DNA from: Lolium rigidum
Lineage: Eukaryota; Streptophyta; Magnoliopsida; Poales; Poaceae
Direction of reading: 5' to 3'
Length of the DNA: 64,000 nucleotides
NCBI RefSeq assembly: GCF_022539505.1
Contig: NC_061511.1
Location: forward strand, 31,134,620 to 31,198,619
Below, in pieces: positions 52,465 to 64,000 of the stretch (within the stretch, counting starts at the first letter, position 1; the number at the start of each line of letters is the position of its first letter). The notes below the pieces were generated by a model. The model searched no databases and was not told the DNA's origin. It saw only the letters and a list, made by a program, of their open reading frames with translations. The position numbers and the translations under genes were made by a program.

Positions 52465-53903
52465 CGCAACACCAGGGATTCCGGCGCCAACGTGGAACCT
52501 GCACAACACAATCAAGATACTTTGCCCCAACGTAACAGTGAGGTTGTCAATCTCACCGGCTTGCTGAAAACAAAGGATTAAACGTATGGTGTGGAGAATG
52601 ATGTTTGTTTGCGAAGAACAACAGAGAACAGAGATTGCAGTAGATTGTATTTCAGATGTAAAAGAATGGACCGGGGTCCACAATTCACTAGTGGTGTCTC
52701 TCCAATAAGATAAATAACATGTTGGGTGAACAAATTACAGGTGGGCAATTGACAAATAAAGATTCATATACATATCATGATGATCACTATGAGATTTAAT
52801 CAGGGCATTACGACAAAGAACATAGACCGCCATCCAAGCATGCATCTATGCCTAAAAAGTCCACCTTCGAGGTTAGCATCCGCACCTCTTCCAAGTATTA
52901 AGTTGCAAACAACGGACAATTGCATTAAGTATGATGCGTGATGTAATCAACACAAATATCCTTAGACAAAGCATCGATGTTTTATCCCTAGTGGCAACAA
53001 CACATCCACAACCTTAGAACTTTCTCGTCACCGTCCCGCATTCAATGGAGGCATGAACCCACTATCGAGCATAAATACTCCCTCTTGGAGTTACAAGTAT
53101 CAACTTGGCCAGAGCCTCTACTAGCAACGTAGAGCATGCAAGAACATAAACAACACATATATGATAGATCAATAATAAACCTTACATAGTATTCCATATT
53201 CATCGGATCCCACCAAACACAACATGTAGCATTACAAATAGATGATCTTGATCATGTTAGGCAGCTCACAAGATCTAAACATGATAGCACAAGAGGAGAA
53301 GATAACCATCTAGCTACTGCTATGGACCCATAGTCCAAGGATGAACTACTCACGCATCAGTCTGGAGGCGGGCATGGTGATGTAGAGACCTCCGGTGATG
53401 ATTCCCCTCTCTGGCAGGGTGCCGGAGGCGATCTCCAGAATCCCCCGAGATGGGATTGGAGGTGGCGGCGTCTTTGGAACTTTTTCCGTATCGTGGCTCT
53501 CGGTACTAGGGTTTTCGCGACGGAGAGTTTAAGTAGGCGGAAGGGCAGAGTTGGAGGAGGCTCGAGGGGCCCACCCCATAGGGTGGCGCGGGCCCCTCCT
53601 TGGCCGCGCCGCCCTATGGTTAGGGCGCCTCGTGGCCCTCTCCGTCTCCTCTTCGGTCTTCTGGAAGCTCCGTGGAAAAATAAGACCGTGGGCTTTTGTT
53701 TCGTCCAATTCCGAGAATATTTCCTGTGTAGGATTTTTGAAACTAAAAACAGCAGAAAACAGGAACTGGCGCTTCGGCATCTTGTTAATAGGTTAGTGCC
53801 GGAAAATGCATCAAAACATCATAAAGTGTGAACAAAACATGTAGGTATTGTCATAAAACTAGCATGGAACATAAGAAATTATAGATACGTTGGAGACATA
53901 TCA
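52465..53903 (-). repeat. 3' LTR of the gag-only element, truncated
   Basis: Collinear with 59450-60890 and 61837-63278 from CGCAACACCAGGGATTCC onward. The first ~160 bp expected on the left are replaced by the inverted LTR. Confidence 0.85.
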
Positions 53904-56496
53904 AGCATCCCCAAGCTTAGTTCCTACTCGCCCTCGAGTAGGTAAACGATAAAAACAATAATTTCTGAAGTGACATGCTACCATCATAATCTTGATCAAC
54001 ATTATTGTAAAGCATATGAGGTGAATGAAGTGATTCGAAGCAATAGATTTCTAACAAAGAGATAATGACTAAACAACTGAATCATATAGCAAAACTTTTC
54101 ATGAATAGTACTTTCAAGACAAGTATAAAAAAGACTTGCATAAGAGCTAACTCATAAAGCAATAGATTCAAAGTAAAAGGTTTCGAAGCAACACAAAGGA
54201 TGATTAAGTTTCAGCAATTGCTTTCAACTTGTAACATGTATATCTCATGGATAATTGTAACCATAAAGTAATATAATAAGTGCAATAAGTAAACATGTAA
54301 GAATCAATGCACACAGTTGACACAAGTGTTTGCTTCTAGGATAGAAAGGAGTAGGTAAACTGACTCAACAAAAAGTAAAAGAAAGGCCCTTCGCAGAGGG
54401 AAGCATGGATTACTATTTTTGTGCTAGAGATTTTTATTTTGAAAACATAGAAACAATTTTGTCAACGGTAGTAATAATTCATATGTGTTATGCATAAAAC
54501 TTCCTACAAGTTGCAAGCCTCGTGCATCGAATACCAATAGTGCCCGCACCTTGTCCTAATTAGCTTGGATTTACATGGATTATCATTGCATAACATATGT
54601 TTCAACCAAGTGTCACAAAGGGGTACCTCTATGCCGCATGTACAAAGGTCCAAGGAGATAAATCGCATTTGATTTCTCGTTTTTGATAGATCTCAACTAA
54701 GGACATCCATACCGGGACAAGATAGAAAACAGATAATGGACTCCTCTTTAATACTTAAGCATTCAACAACAGATAATATTCTCATAAGAGATTGAGGTAA
54801 TGTCCAAACTGTAAACTTCCACCATGATACATGGCTTTGGTTGGCGGCCCAATGTTCTTCTCTAACAATATGCATACTCAAACCATTTAATCATGATAAA
54901 TCACCCTTACTTCAGACAAGACGAACATGCATAGCAACTCACATGATATTCAACAAAGGTGTAAAAAGTTGATGGCGTCCCCGAAACATGGTTACCGCTC
55001 AACAAGCAACTTATAAGAACTAAGATACATAGCTACATATTCATCACCACAATAGTTTTTAAGCTATTTTCCCATGAGCTATGTATTGCAAAGACAAAGG
55101 AATGAAATTTTAAAGGTAGCACTCAAGTAATTTACTTTGGAATGGCAGAAAAATACCACATAGTAGGTAGTTATGGTGGACACAATTGGCATGGGTTTTG
55201 GCTCAAGATGTTTGGATGCACGAGAAGCATTTCCTCTCAGTACAAGGCTTTGGCTAGCAAGGTTGTTTGAAGCAAACACAAGTATGAATAGGTAAAGCAA
55301 AACTTACACAAGAACATATTGCAAGCATTATAAGACTCTACACTGTCTTCCTTGTTGTTCAAACACTTTTACCAGAAAATATCTAGACCTTAGAGAGATC
55401 AATCATGCAAACCAAATTTCCACAAGCTCTACAGTAGTTCTCCACTAATAGATTTAAACTACATGATGCAAGAGCTTAAACATGATCTATGAGAGCTCAA
55501 AACAATTGCCAAGTATCAAATTATTCAAGACCATATGAAGCATTTTCTGATTCCAACCAAATAGCAATCAACGAAGCAGTTTTCAGCCTTCGCCATGAAC
55601 ATTAAAGCATAACTAAGAACACAAGTGTTCGATATGAAAAAGCGGAGCGTGTATATCTCCAATACAAGGATTGCTGGGATCCAAATTTATTCAAACAAAA
55701 ACAAAAACAAAAGCAAACAAACGCTCCAAGTAAAGAACATAAGATGTGACGGAATAAAAATATAGTTTCACTAGAAGTGACCTGATAAGTTGTCGATGAA
55801 GAAGGGGATGCCTTGGGCATCCCCAAGCTTAGATGCTTGAGTCTTCTTGAAATATGCAGGGATGAACCACGGGGGCATCCCCAAGCTTAGACTTTTCACT
55901 CTTCTTGATCATATTGTATCATCCTCTTCTCTTGACCCTTGAAAACTTCCTTCACACCAAACTTTAAGCAAACTCATTAGAGGGTTAGTGCATAATCAAA
56001 AATTCACATGTTCAGAGAGGACACAATCATTCTTAACACTTCTGGACATTGCCTAAAGCTACTGGAAGTTAATGGAACAAAGAAATCCACTCAACACAGT
56101 AAAAGAGGCAATGCGAAATAAAAAAAGGCAGAATCAGTCAAAACAGAACAGTCCGTAAAGAAGAATTTTTCTGAGGCACTTAACTTGCTCAGATAGAAAA
56201 ACTCAAAACTTATGAAAGTTGCGTACATATCTGAGGATCACGCATGAAAATTGGCAGATTTTTTTGATTCTTCTACAGAGAGAAGGACGCGAATTCGTGA
56301 CAGACAACAAATCTGTTTCTGCGCAGAAATCCAAATCTAGTATCAACCTTCTATCAGAGACTTTACTTGGCACAACATTACAAGAAAATAAAGATAAGGA
56401 GAGGTTGCTACAGTAGTAACAACTTCCAAGACACAACAAAATAGTAGGAACATAAAGACATGGGTTATCTCCCAAGAAGTGCTTTCTTTATAGCCA
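53904..56496 (-). other. 3' non-coding region of the gag-only element
   Basis: AT-rich, no long frame. CCCCAAGCTTAG occurs at 53909, 55821 and 55879. Collinear with 24925-27384 of element A. Confidence 0.75.
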
Positions 56497-59061
56497 TTAA
56501 GATGGGCTCCGTAATTTTAATGTTGCTCTCATGAAAATATAAAACGAAGCAAAAGGAGCATCAAGAAGCAAATTCAAAACACATTTAAGCCTAACCCACT
56601 TCCTATGAAAAGGAATCTTGTAAGGGAGCAAGTACTGAAAGCACTTAGCAACAAGCATAAAAAGGCAGCACAAGTTCAACTTCAAGATTCTCAACATAAA
56701 GAGGGGGAACTTAATATTATTAAGATGCATATAACCATGTTTCCCTCTCTCATAATAACTTTCAGTAGCATCATTGATGAAATCCACAATATAACCATCA
56801 CTTAAAACATTCTTATCATGGTTCATATGCATAAAAGTATCGTTATTTTTGACATAAGAAAAACTCTTCTCATTAATAGTAATTGGAGCAGGATCATTAT
56901 CAAGAATTTGAACATGGAAAACAAGTTGCATACTAAGGGAATGGTTTTTGGCAATCCCATCATAACTATGACAAGTTTCATAAGGATAATTATAACCTGT
57001 GTCATATCCATCTCTATAACGATGATCTAAACTAGAATATATAATATCATCATTTTCACTAAAAGTAAAGATCTCAAATATAGGATCTTGAAGCACAACA
57101 TCCCCAAGCTTAGAGCTTTCAATATCATCGTTTGAGGGAACATGAATAGTGCTAACAACATTACTTTCATAATCGATACCAAAGAGATTTCCAAAATCAA
57201 AGGTAGTGTGCTCTTCCAAATCATGATCACTAATATGGGTAAAGGGTATAGGAAGATCATTGTACTCAGATTCATTATCATAATAATCATTAGGAGCAAC
57301 ATACTTACGGTTACCTATTGTTATCTCATACACGCGGGGATATGCCGTTACCTCTTTCTTTTTATCCCCCCTCTTCTTCCTCTTCTTCGTTTCCTTCTTC
57401 TTCTTTTTCTCCTCGTTCCCTTCTTTAGGAGGAAGAGGCTTGAAGGGAGGCTTCTCCACATAACCTGATTTATTTCCAGCAACAATAGAAGAAACTTGGG
57501 AGGATTCCTCCTTTTCATTAATAAGTTCGAAACACACAGCGGTCCTATCATATTTTGGCAAAGTGTCATATTCTAAAATATTTTGTATGTAAGTATTTGT
57601 GTGGCAATTATCAATGCAATAAGAAAGACATCCATGAAGGACACTATTAATATCAAGAGCACTCATATCCACCAAAGAAGTTTTTCTCAATAACTCTTCA
57701 CACCCCAAAAATAAAGTAAGTTCATCATGCTGATTAGGAGTGATTTCATCATCACAATACAAATTTGCAGCACTCATAAGGTTCGAATTATCATTGGAGG
57801 AGCATTGAAAATTAAAATGACCCACTCTATGGCAAAGTTCACAAATAAAAGGATAGAGGGCACAAACTTTTTTACCCAGATCATCTAGAGCCATAGACCA
57901 CTTTCGAGTTTTTTCATTCCTATGATGGATACAATATTCTTCTTCAATTTTATTCTTTTCACAAGGTCTATGAACTCCACAAAAATTAACATGCTTATAG
58001 GAAACAACATTTTCAGAAGTTTGAGCATGTTTATTGCAATCATTAACAATAATTTCATTTTCCATGCAAGTGTCTTTAAAAGGTTCATGATACATGTACC
58101 AATTTTCTTTAGGAACATTAATATGGGAAGCAAAGGCTCTATAGCAATCGACCATAATTTGAGGATCAAGACCATATTTAGCATTAAGCTCTTGAAAATC
58201 AGCAGTTTGAGCGAAAGACTTAATGCAATCATACTCGTAGTTTATACCTGATTCCTTACCTTTGTCATTCCCCCAATCTTCAGTATTGCTTTGAATTCTT
58301 TCAAGAATATCCCATCTAGCTTCATCCTTCTTGCTTGTGAAAGATCCCTCCAAACAGGCATCTAGATAGTCCTTGTGATGTCCTGAAAGCCTTGCATAAA
58401 AATTATTAGTAATAACATTACGCGGGAGCTCATGAATGTGACATTTGAGCATTAGTGACTTCAATCTCCCCCACGCTTGGGAAATACTCTCTCCATCACG
58501 AGGATAAAAGTTATAAATGTAATTCCTATCAATATGCACTTCATGAGGAGGATAAAATTTAGAATAAAAGAGGGGCACAATATCCTTCCAATCAAGAGAA
58601 TGCCCATCCTTCAGCAGTTTATACCAATGCGCCGCTTTACCAGACAGCGGCATAGAGAATAATTTCTTCCTAACTTCATCCATAGAAATACTTGCACACT
58701 TGAATAACCCGCATAATTCATGTAAAAACAGTAAATGATCTCCAGGACGGACAGTTCCATCCCCTTCATAGCGGTTATACACAACAAGTTCAATAATTTT
58801 CGTAGGTATCTTGAAAGGAATATTTTCAGTAGGTGGATTTAAAATATCATAAGCATCATTAGAGTTATCGCATACGGGAGATAAAATATTATCAGAGCAA
58901 ATTTTCTCCCCTAAAACTGGGAAGCTAGAAAGATCATAAAAACTAGCTTCCCCAAGCTTAGTCTTTTCCATAGCATTAGCAGTAATTGCGTTCATACTAA
59001 TAACATTGCTACTAGCATGCAAATAAGGTTCCATAGGTTTTTTAACTTTCGCATCAAACAA
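56497..59061 (-). CDS. Retrotransposon Gag polyprotein, 854 aa, intact frame
   Basis: ATG 59061 to a stop at 56497. The N-terminal region is followed by a retrotransposon_gag core (residues ~70-250: KKLFSMPLSGKAAHWYKLLK, SISQAWGRLKSLMLKCHIHE, RLSGHHKDYLDACLEGSFTS). A CCHC zinc knuckle CELCHRVGHFNFQC lies near residues 405-420, then a Lys-rich stretch (KKKKKETKKRKKRGDKKK), acidic repeats, and a hydrophobic C-terminal tail shared with the mini-Gag of element A. Gag forms particles and packages RNA in the cytoplasm. The original start is probably ATG 59114 (MENNN), lost by a slip in an A-run; the downstream ATG keeps the domain intact. No protease or reverse transcriptase follows. Confidence 0.88.
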   Translation of the reverse strand: MFDAKVKKPMEPYLHASSNVISMNAITANAMEKTKLGEASFYDLSSFPVLGEKICSDNILSPVCDNSNDAYDILNPPTENIPFKIPTKIIELVVYNRYEGDGTVRPGDHLLFLHELCGLFKCASISMDEVRKKLFSMPLSGKAAHWYKLLKDGHSLDWKDIVPLFYSKFYPPHEVHIDRNYIYNFYPRDGESISQAWGRLKSLMLKCHIHELPRNVITNNFYARLSGHHKDYLDACLEGSFTSKKDEARWDILERIQSNTEDWGNDKGKESGINYEYDCIKSFAQTADFQELNAKYGLDPQIMVDCYRAFASHINVPKENWYMYHEPFKDTCMENEIIVNDCNKHAQTSENVVSYKHVNFCGVHRPCEKNKIEEEYCIHHRNEKTRKWSMALDDLGKKVCALYPFICELCHRVGHFNFQCSSNDNSNLMSAANLYCDDEITPNQHDELTLFLGCEELLRKTSLVDMSALDINSVLHGCLSYCIDNCHTNTYIQNILEYDTLPKYDRTAVCFELINEKEESSQVSSIVAGNKSGYVEKPPFKPLPPKEGNEEKKKKKETKKRKKRGDKKKEVTAYPRVYEITIGNRKYVAPNDYYDNESEYNDLPIPFTHISDHDLEEHTTFDFGNLFGIDYESNVVSTIHVPSNDDIESSKLGDVVLQDPIFEIFTFSENDDIIYSSLDHRYRDGYDTGYNYPYETCHSYDGIAKNHSLSMQLVFHVQILDNDPAPITINEKSFSYVKNNDTFMHMNHDKNVLSDGYIVDFINDATESYYERGKHGYMHLNNIKFPLFMLRILKLNLCCLFMLVAKCFQYLLPYKIPFHRKWVRLKCVLNLLLDAPFASFYIFMRATLKLRSPS

Positions 59062-59261
59062 TTCTAACTCAGGAAAAAGATTAAAAAGCTCACTATTTTT
59101 TGTTGTTGTTTTCCATTATGCCTAACTAGCGAAAATAAAAACAAGAGACAAAAAGATAAAATTGCAGAATCTAAAGGAGATAGCTTCGAGCACTCACACA
59201 CCGGCAACAGTGCTAGGAAATAGCTCAGTAGTCGGAGGATGTGAATACCTTTTACCTTACC

Positions 59262-59279
59262 TCCCCGGCAACGGCGCCA
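59262..59279 (-). other. Primer binding site of the gag-only element
   Basis: TCCCCGGCAACGGCGCCA in + sense, equal to the plant tRNA-Asp 3' end; ten bases from the LTR. Confidence 0.88.
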
Positions 59280-59289
59280 GAAAATAGCT

Positions 59290-60890
59290 TGATGTCTACG
59301 TGTGCTTCTATTCTTGTAGACAGTGTTGGGCCTCCAAGAGCAGAGGTTTGTAGAACAACATCAAGTTTCCCTTAAGTGGATCACCCAAGGTTTATCGAAC
59401 CAGTAGGAGATGAAGGCCACGTGAAGGTTGTTGGTGAAGGAGTGTAGTGTAGCACAACACCAGGGATTCCGGCGCCAACGTGGAACCTGCACAACACAAT
59501 CAAGATACTTTGCCCCAACGTAACAGTGAGGTTGTCAATCTCACCGGCTTGCTGAAAACAAAGGATTAAACGTATGGTGTGGAGAATGATGTTTGTTTGC
59601 GAAAAACAACAGAGAACAGAGATTGCAGTAGATTGTATTTTAGATGTAAAAGAATGGACCGGGGTCCACAGTTCACTAGTGGTGTCTCTCCAATAAGATA
59701 AATAACATGCTGGGTGAACAAATTACAGGTGGGCAATTGACAAATAAAGATTCATATACATATCATGATGATCACTATGAGATTTAATCGTGGCATTACG
59801 ACAAAGAACATAGACCGCCATCCAAGCATGCATCTATGCCTAAAAAGTCCACCTTCAGAGTTAGCATCCGCACCCTTCCAGTATTAAGTTGCAAACAACA
59901 TGTATAACCGCATTAAGTATGGTGTGTAATGTAATAAACACAAATATCCTTAGACAAAGCATTGATGTTTTATCCCTAGTGGCAACAAGACATCCACAAC
60001 CTTAGAACTTTCCGTCACCGTCCCGCATTCAATGGAGGCATGAACCCACTATCGAGCATAAATACTCCCTCTTGGAGTTACAAGTATCAACTTGGCCGAG
60101 CCTCTACTAGCAACGGAGAGCATGCAAGAACATAAACAACACATATATGATAGATCAATAATCAACTTGACATAGTATTCCATATTCATCGGATCCCACC
60201 AAACACAACATGTAGCATTACAAATAGATGATCTTGATCATGTTAGGCAGCTCACAAGATCTAAACATGATAGCACAAGAGGAGAAGACAACCATCTAGC
60301 TACCGCTATGGACCCATAGTCCAAGGATGAAATACTCACGCATCAGTCCGGAGGCGGGCATGGTGATGTAGAGCCCTCCGGTGATGATTCCCCTCTCCGG
60401 CAGGGTGCCGGAGGCGATCTCCTGAATCCCCCGAGATGGGATTGGCGGTGGCGGCGTCTCTGGAACTTTTTCCGTATCGTGGCTCTCGGTACTAGGGTTT
60501 TCGTGACGGAGAGTTTAAGTAGGTGGAAGGGCAGAGTCGGAGGAGGCTTGAGGGGCCCACCCCATAGGGTGGCGTGGGCCCCTCCTTGGCCGCGCCGCCC
60601 TATGGTTAGGGCGCCTCGTGGCCCCTCTCCGTATCCTCTTCGATCTTCTCGAAGCTCCGTGGAAAAATAAGACCGTGGGCTTTTGTTTCGTCCAATTCCG
60701 AGAATATTTCCTGTGTAGGACTTCTGAAACCAAAAACAGCAGAAAACAGGAACTGGCGCTTCGGCATCTTGTTAATAGGTTAGTGCCGGAAAATGCATCA
60801 AAACATCATAAAGTGTGATCAAAACATGTAGGTATTGTCATAAAACTAGCACGGAACATAAGAAATAATAGATACGTTGGAGACGTATCA
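59290..60890 (-). repeat. 5' LTR of the gag-only element, chimeric A/B
   Basis: The first ~110 bp (TGATGTCTACGTGTGCTTC ... CCCAAGGTTTATCGAAC) match subfamily A; from CAGTAGGAGATGAAGGCC on it matches subfamily B to its end at 60890. Confidence 0.85.
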
Positions 60891-61682
60891 GGTGCTGGCT
60901 TTCTCCGGAGCTGCATGAACAAAGGGAGCACGATCAACATCATTGTCATGATTTGACTCTGCTATATTGGTTAGTTCATCATCAAGGGTTCTATGATCTG
61001 GAGAAAAAGCTTCAGGATTGGCAGGATCATTATCTTCTCCTTTGAGGACTTCATTAGCTTCTGCTATCTCAACACAAGATTCTATATTGGCGGTAGAACC
61101 ACCTTCTTCAAGATTTTCTTCATTTCTAGACGCGCCTGGAAAATATTCAGCAGTTGATGGGACCTGTCGAATTAAAACAGAAAGATTTGATAAGGAGAAA
61201 CAAAATATATCGAACGCAAGCATAAGAATGAGCAGCAAAGAGATTAAAAAGGATCACCTCAGATGGTTGGTGGTCAAGATCGTAAGGCTCATGCAGGGCT
61301 AGAAGTGGAATCGAGTCCTCTTGGCTAAAATGATTCAAACGCCTAACCTCATCTAGCAGTTCCTTTGCAGACAATTCTGCAACATTGACTCGAGTTTTGT
61401 CCTTAGTACCCGAATATAACCACATTTGGCGGGCTCTAGACATGACTGGCTGAATGCGACGTTTCAGGAACATAGCTACAATTTCAGTACCTATCATAGT
61501 TTGACCATCAGACTCCTTTATCTGAAGAACTCTTTCGAACAACTTGTCGGCTACAGGTTTTTCTTCAGATGTCAGTATGGTCTTCCAGGACTTCTTCGGT
61601 ACAGCTTCGAGGACATCAAGAAACATCGGCAAGCACGTGCCAGGTGCCGATGAATCTTTTAGACATAACCACTTCAACCTCC
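60891..61682 (-). pseudogene. Fragment of a Gypsy-associated transposase_28-type gene
   Basis: Exon-like block ending at about 61682 (DSSAPGTCLPMFLDVLEAVP, KKSWKTILTSEEKPVADKLF, MIGTEIVAMFLKRRIQPVMS, SAKELLDEVRRLNHFSQED), a donor after HQPSE near 61258, an intron, and a second exon (VPSTAEYFPGASRNEENLEE) running to the LTR at 60890. The conserved block is of the kind found in grass antisense/transposon-like proteins related to the 45719-49595 gene. Both ends are cut by LTRs. Confidence 0.6.
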
Positions 61683-63278
61683 TGATGGCGCGTGATGCAC
61701 ACGTCCGTTAGGAACCCCAAGAGGAAGGTGTGACGCGCACAGCAGTAAGTTTTCCCTCAGAAAGAAACCAAGGTTATCGAACCAGTAGGAGATGAAGGCC
61801 ACGTGAAGGTTGTTGGTGGAGGAGTGTATCGCGGCGCAACACCGGGATTCCGGCGCCAACATGGAACCTGCACAACACAATCAAAATACTTTGCCCCAAC
61901 GTAACGGTGAGGTTGTCAATCTCACCGGCTTGCCGAAAACAAAGGATTAAACGTATGGTGTGGAGAATGATGTTTGTTTGCGAAGAACAACAAGAGAATA
62001 GAGATTGCAGTAGATTGTATTTCAGATGTAAAAGAATGGACCGGGGTCCACAATTCACTAGTGGTGTCTCTCCAATAAGATAAATAACATGTTGGGTGAA
62101 CAAATTACAGGTGGGCAATTGACAAATAAAGATTCATATACATATCATGATGATCACTATGAGATTTAATCAGTGGCATTACGACAAAGAACATAGACCG
62201 CCATCCAAAGATGCATCTATGCCTAAAAAGTCCACCTTCAGTGTTAGCATCCGCACCCCTTCCAAGCATTAAGTTGCAAATAACGTGACAATTGCATTAA
62301 GTATGGTGCATAATGTAATCAACACAAATATCCTTAGACAAAGCATTGATGTTTTATCCCTAGTGGCAAAAGCACATCCACAACCTTAGAACTTTCTCGT
62401 CACCGTCCCGCATTCAATGGAGGCATGAACCCACTATCGAGCATAAATACTCCCTCTTGGAGTCACAAGTATCAACTTGGCCAGAGCCTCTACTAGCAAC
62501 GGAGAGCATGCAAGAACATAAACAACACATATATGATAGATAAATTAATCAACTTGACATAGTACTCAATATTCATCGGATCGCACCAAACACAACATGT
62601 AGCATTACAAATAGATGATCCTGATCATGATAGGCAGCTCACAAGATCTAAACATGATAGCACAAGAGGAGAAGACAACCATCTAGCTACTGCTATGGAC
62701 CCATAGTCCAAGGATGAACTACTCACGCATCATTCCGGAGGCGGGCATGGTGATGTAGAGCCCTCCAGTGATGATTCCCCTCCCCGGCAGGGTGCCAGAG
62801 GCGATCTTCTGAATCCCCCGAGATGGGATTGGCGGCGGCGGCGTCTCTGGAACTTTTTCTGTATTGTGGCTCTCGGTACTAGGGTTTTCGCGACGGAGGG
62901 ATTAAGTAGGCGAAGGGGCAGCGCAGGAGGGAACCCGAGGGGCCGACACCATAGGGCGGTGCGCCCCCCTTCCTGGCCGCGCCGCAACGTGGTGTGGCCG
63001 CCTCGTGGCCCCTCTTCGTATCTCCTTCGGTGTTCTGGAAGGCTCCGTGGAAAATAAGACCGTGGGCTTTTGTTTCGTCCAATTCCGAGAATATTTCCTG
63101 TGTAGGATTTCTGAAACCAAAAACAGCAGTAAAACGAGAACCGGCACTTCGGCATCTTGTTAATAGGTTAGTGCCGGAAAATGCATCAAAACATCATAAA
63201 GTGTGAACAAAACATGTAGGTATTGTCATAAAACTAGCATGGAACATAAGAAATTATAGATACGTTGGAGACGTATCA
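61683..63278 (-). repeat. Complete subfamily-B LTR (1596 bp)
   Basis: Starts TGATGGCGCGTGATGC and ends ACGTATCA in + coordinates. It is the 3' LTR of a minus-strand element whose internal region follows. Five bases before it are CCTCC. Confidence 0.9.
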
Positions 63279-64000
63279 AGCATCCCCAAGCTTAGTTCCT
63301 ACTCGCCCTCGAGTAGGTAAACGATAAAAACAATAATTTCTGAAGTGACATGCTACCAACATAATCCTGATCAACATTATTGTAAAGCATATGAGATGAA
63401 TGAAGTGATATATTTGAAGCAATAGTTTGCTAACAAAAAGATAATGACTAAACAACTGAATCATATAGCAAAAACTTTTCATGAATAGTACTTTCAAGAC
63501 AAGCATCAATAAGACTTGCATAAGAGCTAACTCATAAAGCAATAGATTCAAAGTAAGAGGTTTCGAAGCAACACAAAGGATGATTAAGTTTCAGCAATTG
63601 CTTTCAACTTGTAACATGTATATCTCATGGATAATTGTCAACACAAAGTAATATAACAAGTGCAATAAGTAAACATGTAAGAATCAATGAACACAGTTGA
63701 CACAAGTGTTTGCTTCAAAGATAGAAAGAAGTAGGTAAACTGACTCAACATAAAGTAAAAGAAAGGCCCTTCGCAGAGGGAAGCAGGGATTACTCATGTG
63801 CTACAACTTTTTATTTTGAAAACATGGAAACAATTTTGTCAACGGTAGTAATAATTCGTATGTGTTATGCATAAAACCTCTTATAAGTTGCAAGCCTCAT
63901 GCATCGAATACCAATAGTGCCCGCACCTTGTCCTAATTAGCTCGGATTTCCATGGGTTATCATTGCATTACATATGTTTCAACCAAGTGTCACAAAGGGG
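63279..64000 (-). mobile_element. Internal 3' region of a further B-type element, runs off the window
   Basis: Starts with the polypurine tract (CCCCAAGCTTAG at 63284) and is collinear with 53904-54640. Non-coding in this window. Confidence 0.85.

Larger units (their letters stand above)
52465..60890 (-). mobile_element. Gag-only LTR retrotransposon (8.4 kb)
   Basis: 3' LTR 52465-53903 (its U5 end is missing at the junction with the inverted LTR), internal region 53904-59289, 5' LTR 59290-60890. Primer site TCCCCGGCAACGGCGCCA (tRNA-Asp type) at 59262-59279; polypurine tract next to 53903. The only gene is an intact 854-codon gag. There is no pol, so mobility would need proteins in trans. Confidence 0.88.

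Noticed and set aside
57142..58251. Plus-strand ORFs over the Gag gene
   Set aside because: AT-rich antisense shadows of the 854-codon frame.
1..63278. LTRs at 1-845 and 61683-63278 as the two ends of one giant element
   Set aside because: They are in opposite orientation and enclose many complete nested and flanking elements.

Overview
The window reads as intergenic DNA from a large grass genome, most likely a Triticeae cereal (wheat, Aegilops, barley or rye). The evidence is the LTR termini with inverted ACGTATC/GATACGT ends, tRNA-Asp-type primer binding sites, a CACTA transposon coding for a TNP2 transposase plus a Ulp1-type protease, and PIF/Harbinger elements with GGGCATCTCCAAC/GCG termini. 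The species assignment is inference; nothing here is prokaryotic or organellar. A 100-base run of N (51930-52029) is an assembly gap.

Layout. 1-845: end of a Gypsy-type LTR (subfamily B, + orientation) that truncates an acidic-protein ORF (740-1225, -). 2167-13736: complete CACTA transposon with CTG target duplications, holding a decayed TNP2 pseudogene, a small antisense coiled-coil gene behind E2F-like sites, and a second multi-exon gene ending in a Ulp1 domain. 13797-15293: non-autonomous PIF/Harbinger element carrying a B3-domain gene. 15419-29999: a short non-LTR retroposon with a 17-bp target duplication, later split by a pol-less Gypsy element (G1, 15912-23062) and then by a second LTR element (A, 23426-29882, TSD GTGAT).

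30185-30404: Mutator-type MITE. 30820-39164: gene-like and low-copy DNA (RNase H-like pseudogene, hypothetical ORF, AP2/ERF-like pseudogene, a two-exon gene at 34385-35882, a multi-exon minus-strand gene at 36404-38423 with a duplicated exon, and a foldback element). 39741-41950: LTR fragment split by a second Harbinger element (39933-41391) that carries an acidic ORF ending in a SUMO-interaction-like motif. 41947-43560: LTR, primer binding site and gag of Gypsy element G2, cut by an LTR fragment. 43980-51646: Gypsy element G3 (- strand) with integrase remnants and, antisense to pol, a multi-exon gene with two alternative 3' ends. 51647-51929: end of another CACTA. 52030-64000: subfamily A/B LTRs, a gag-only element with an 854-codon ORF, a transposon-gene fragment, and the start of a further minus-strand element running off the window.

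The main theme is that non-autonomous elements carry unusual cargo. Gag-only and gag-deleted retroelements keep open frames, two Gypsy elements carry antisense genes, two Harbinger elements and one related-looking module carry plant transcription-factor-like or acidic ORFs, and purine-tract-like motifs recur many times inside the retroelements. Element family names were deliberately not asserted, because naming needs a repeat-database comparison.
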